Shown here piece by piece: positions 5,181 through 7,009 of a stretch of 7,009 bases of DNA (position 1 is the first letter of the stretch; each line of letters starts with the position of its first letter). Origin of the DNA: an uncultured archaeon. Lineage in GTDB: Archaea; Micrarchaeota; Micrarchaeia; Micrarchaeales; CABMGC01. A model generated the notes under the pieces. The model was given only the letters and a program-made list of their open reading frames with translations. It did no database searches and was not told the DNA's origin. The translations under genes were made by a program, and so were the position numbers. The stretch lies in NCBI GenBank assembly GCA_902385515.1, contig CABMGC010000071.1, positions 1 through 7,009 of the forward strand. The letters run 5' to 3'.

Positions 5181-7009
5181 ATGAATTTGGACGAAGTTAA
5201 GAAGGAAGAGAGGAACATACTCGAGACCGTAAAGGAGCTCATACCCAAGGACGCGGGCCTTGTCAAGGTCGAGTTCGAGGGTCCGGACGTGGCCATCTAT
5301 GCCAAGAACGTAGCCGCGATATACGGCAACGAGCAGGTCATAAGGAGCGTTTCCACAAGCATAAAGAAGAAGCTGATCGTAAGGAGCGACGCGTCCAGCC
5401 TGAAGGACCCCGAAGAGACAAAGGCCAAGATACTGGAGATAGTGCCCAAGGAGGCGGGGGTGTCGGAGGACTCGATAAGGTTCGTGCCCGATTTCAACGA
5501 GGTGCAGATAGAGGCCATGAAGCCCGGCCTCGTCATAGGCAAGGGAGGATCGACTCTTATAAAGATAGTCCTCGAGACCGGCTGGGTGCCGAGGGTCCTA
5601 AGGATACCGACGATGAACAGCGACGTCATAAAGGGCGTTCGGCAGCTCCTGTTCAAGGAGGCTGACTTCAGGAAGAAGTTCCTGACGCAGATAGGCAAGA
5701 AGATAAACCAGCCGATAATGAAGAGCGAGTGGATAAAGGCCACTGCGCTCGGAGGATTCAAGGAGGTCGGAAGGAGCAGCCTTCTGATCGAGACGAACCA
5801 TTCGAAGATAATAATCGACTGCGGAGTCAGCCCCGAGCCTTCGGTCAAGGGCCTCGAGGCAGTGACGTCGGACGAGAACAAGGCGTTCCCGTACCTGGGC
5901 AGCGCCAACATAACGATAAACGACATAGACGCGGTCATACTCACGCACGCCCACATGGACCACATGGGCTTCATACCCTATCTTTTCAAGTACGGTTACG
6001 AAGGGCCGGTCTACTGCACGCCCCCCTCGAGGGACCTGGCCGCGCTCCTGCTTTTCGACTACATAAAACTCGTCCAGCGCAGCGGCGGAACGCCGATATA
6101 CGACGAGAAGGACATCAAGAAGATGCTAACCCACATGATAACGCGCGACTACGGCGAGGTCACCAACGTAACTGACGAGATAAAGCTCACGTACCACAAC
6201 GCCGGCCACATACTCGGAAGCTCGGTGGTCCACCTCCACATAGGGGAGGGAATGTACAACATCATCCACAGCGGGGACCTGAAATACGGGTTCACGAGGC
6301 TGCTGGACCAGGCCGACACAAGGTACCCGAGAGTCGACGCGCTGTTCATAGAGAGCACCTACGGAGGCCCGAGGGACGTCACGCAGAATAGGCAGATGGC
6401 CGAGGGCAACCTCATGGACATGATAAAGAGCACCATCGACAACAAGGGCAAGATGCTGATCCCGGTGTTCTCAGTGGGAAGGGCCCAGGAGCTCCAGCTC
6501 GTGCTGGAAAGCTACCTCATGAACAACCCCAAGTACAAGCTCGACGTGCCCGTCTACCTCGACGGCATGATCCTTGAGGCGAGCGCAATTCACACAGCGT
6601 ATCCTGAGTACCTCAAGGCGAGCCTGCAGCACCGCATACTGAGCAACAACTCGCCTTTCGAGAGCGAGCTCTTCCAGATAGCGAAGGGGGAGAGGGAGGA
6701 GATACTCGAGAAGGGACCGGCAATAATACTTGCAAGCGGAGGAATGCTCAACGGCGGAACCTCGCTGGAGTATTTCAAGGCCCTGGCGGAGGACCCTAGG
6801 AACACAATGGCGTTCGTCGGATACAACAGCGTGAACTCGCTGGGAAGGAAGATCCAGAACGGCTTCAAGCAGATCGCGCTCCCCGGAGAGAACGGCAAGC
6901 TCGAGCCTCTTGACATAAACATGCAGATAAGGACTGCGGAGGGATTCTCGGGCCACAGCGACCGAAGGGAGCTGATGAACTTCACGCAGAGCCTAAGGCC
7001 CATGCCCAA
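5181..7009 (+). CDS. aCPSF1/FttA: KH-domain beta-CASP ribonuclease, transcription termination factor (C-terminus beyond window)
   Basis: The frame is open from ATG 5181 to the window end (609 codons), probably lacking only the last few tens of residues. Domains follow the archaeal CPSF1 order: two N-terminal KH domains (about 1-68 and 70-145, the second with the RNA-binding loop IGKGG at 119-123), then a metallo-beta-lactamase fold with a beta-CASP insert. Metal-site residues are all visible: H256-A-H258-M-D260-H261, H343 (NAGHILGS) and D366 (HSGD). Also present are E391 (ESTYGG), D461 (YLDGM) and H592 (FSGHSD, motif B). The final motif C histidine would lie beyond the edge. Members cleave RNA at U-rich 3' ends and terminate transcription in archaea. 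An in-frame stop at 5139-5141 bounds the start, and the ATG at 5161 is out of frame. Adjacency to psmB is, from memory, also seen in some euryarchaea. Confidence 0.95.
   Translation, partial: MNLDEVKKEERNILETVKELIPKDAGLVKVEFEGPDVAIYAKNVAAIYGNEQVIRSVSTSIKKKLIVRSDASSLKDPEETKAKILEIVPKEAGVSEDSIRFVPDFNEVQIEAMKPGLVIGKGGSTLIKIVLETGWVPRVLRIPTMNSDVIKGVRQLLFKEADFRKKFLTQIGKKINQPIMKSEWIKATALGGFKEVGRSSLLIETNHSKIIIDCGVSPEPSVKGLEAVTSDENKAFPYLGSANITINDIDAVILTHAHMDHMGFIPYLFKYGYEGPVYCTPPSRDLAALLLFDYIKLVQRSGGTPIYDEKDIKKMLTHMITRDYGEVTNVTDEIKLTYHNAGHILGSSVVHLHIGEGMYNIIHSGDLKYGFTRLLDQADTRYPRVDALFIESTYGGPRDVTQNRQMAEGNLMDMIKSTIDNKGKMLIPVFSVGRAQELQLVLESYLMNNPKYKLDVPVYLDGMILEASAIHTAYPEYLKASLQHRILSNNSPFESELFQIAKGEREEILEKGPAIILASGGMLNGGTSLEYFKALAEDPRNTMAFVGYNSVNSLGRKIQNGFKQIALPGENGKLEPLDINMQIRTAEGFSGHSDRRELMNFTQSLRPMP

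Noticed and set aside
5297..5974. Long open frame on the minus strand (225 codons), with others at 4742-5296 and 6471-7009
   Set aside because: They lie antisense to psmB and aCPSF1, whose plus-strand frames carry unmistakable catalytic motifs. The antisense translations look like no known family and arise from GC-rich codon structure.
1..7009. CRISPR arrays, tRNA or rRNA genes, insertion sequences, toxin-antitoxin or defence genes
   Set aside because: I scanned both strands and found no direct-repeat array, cloverleaf, transposase motif or defence-family motif.

Overview
The window looks archaeal. It encodes a 20S proteasome beta subunit with a short cleaved propeptide, a stand-alone TRAM-domain protein, and a KH-domain metallo-beta-lactamase/beta-CASP protein of the archaeal CPSF1 type. 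Putative promoters are TATA-like boxes about 26 bases before leaderless or nearly leaderless starts, and gene ends carry T-rich tracts. The DNA is fairly GC-rich, with heavy use of ATA for Ile and AGG for Arg. I cannot place the lineage; a euryarchaeon or a DPANN archaeon (for example Micrarchaeota-like) would fit, but this is only an impression.

Left half (1-4032) is a cell-surface/polysaccharide region. On the minus strand there is the start of an unrecognised gene (1-99), preceded in its operon by a Wzx/MATE-like lipid-linked-oligosaccharide flippase (118-1707). Diverging from it across a 60-base spacer is a 754-residue membrane protein (1768-4032). It has about a dozen membrane segments, an acidic first outer loop as in GT-C glycosyltransferases, and a large external beta-rich domain packed with N-glycosylation sequons. 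The spacer has an AT-rich core exactly at its centre, so both genes probably use back-to-back TATA boxes and leaderless mRNAs.

Right half (4083-7009) is a housekeeping RNA and protein turnover block on the plus strand: TRAM protein (4144-4383), proteasome beta psmB (4475-5110) and aCPSF1 (5181 to beyond the window). The genes are separated by 91- and 70-base T-rich spacers that look like archaeal U-tract terminators. aCPSF1 (also called FttA) is itself the archaeal factor that cleaves and terminates transcripts at U-rich sites. The TRAM gene has a strong TATA box and a G-rich leader that could fold over its GTG start.

No stretch longer than about 300 bases lacks a gene. I see no RNA genes, mobile elements, CRISPR arrays or attachment sites. 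I also see no clear evidence of a previously undescribed multi-gene system; the most distinctive points are the sequon-dense ectodomain, the symmetric divergent promoter and the structured TRAM leader.
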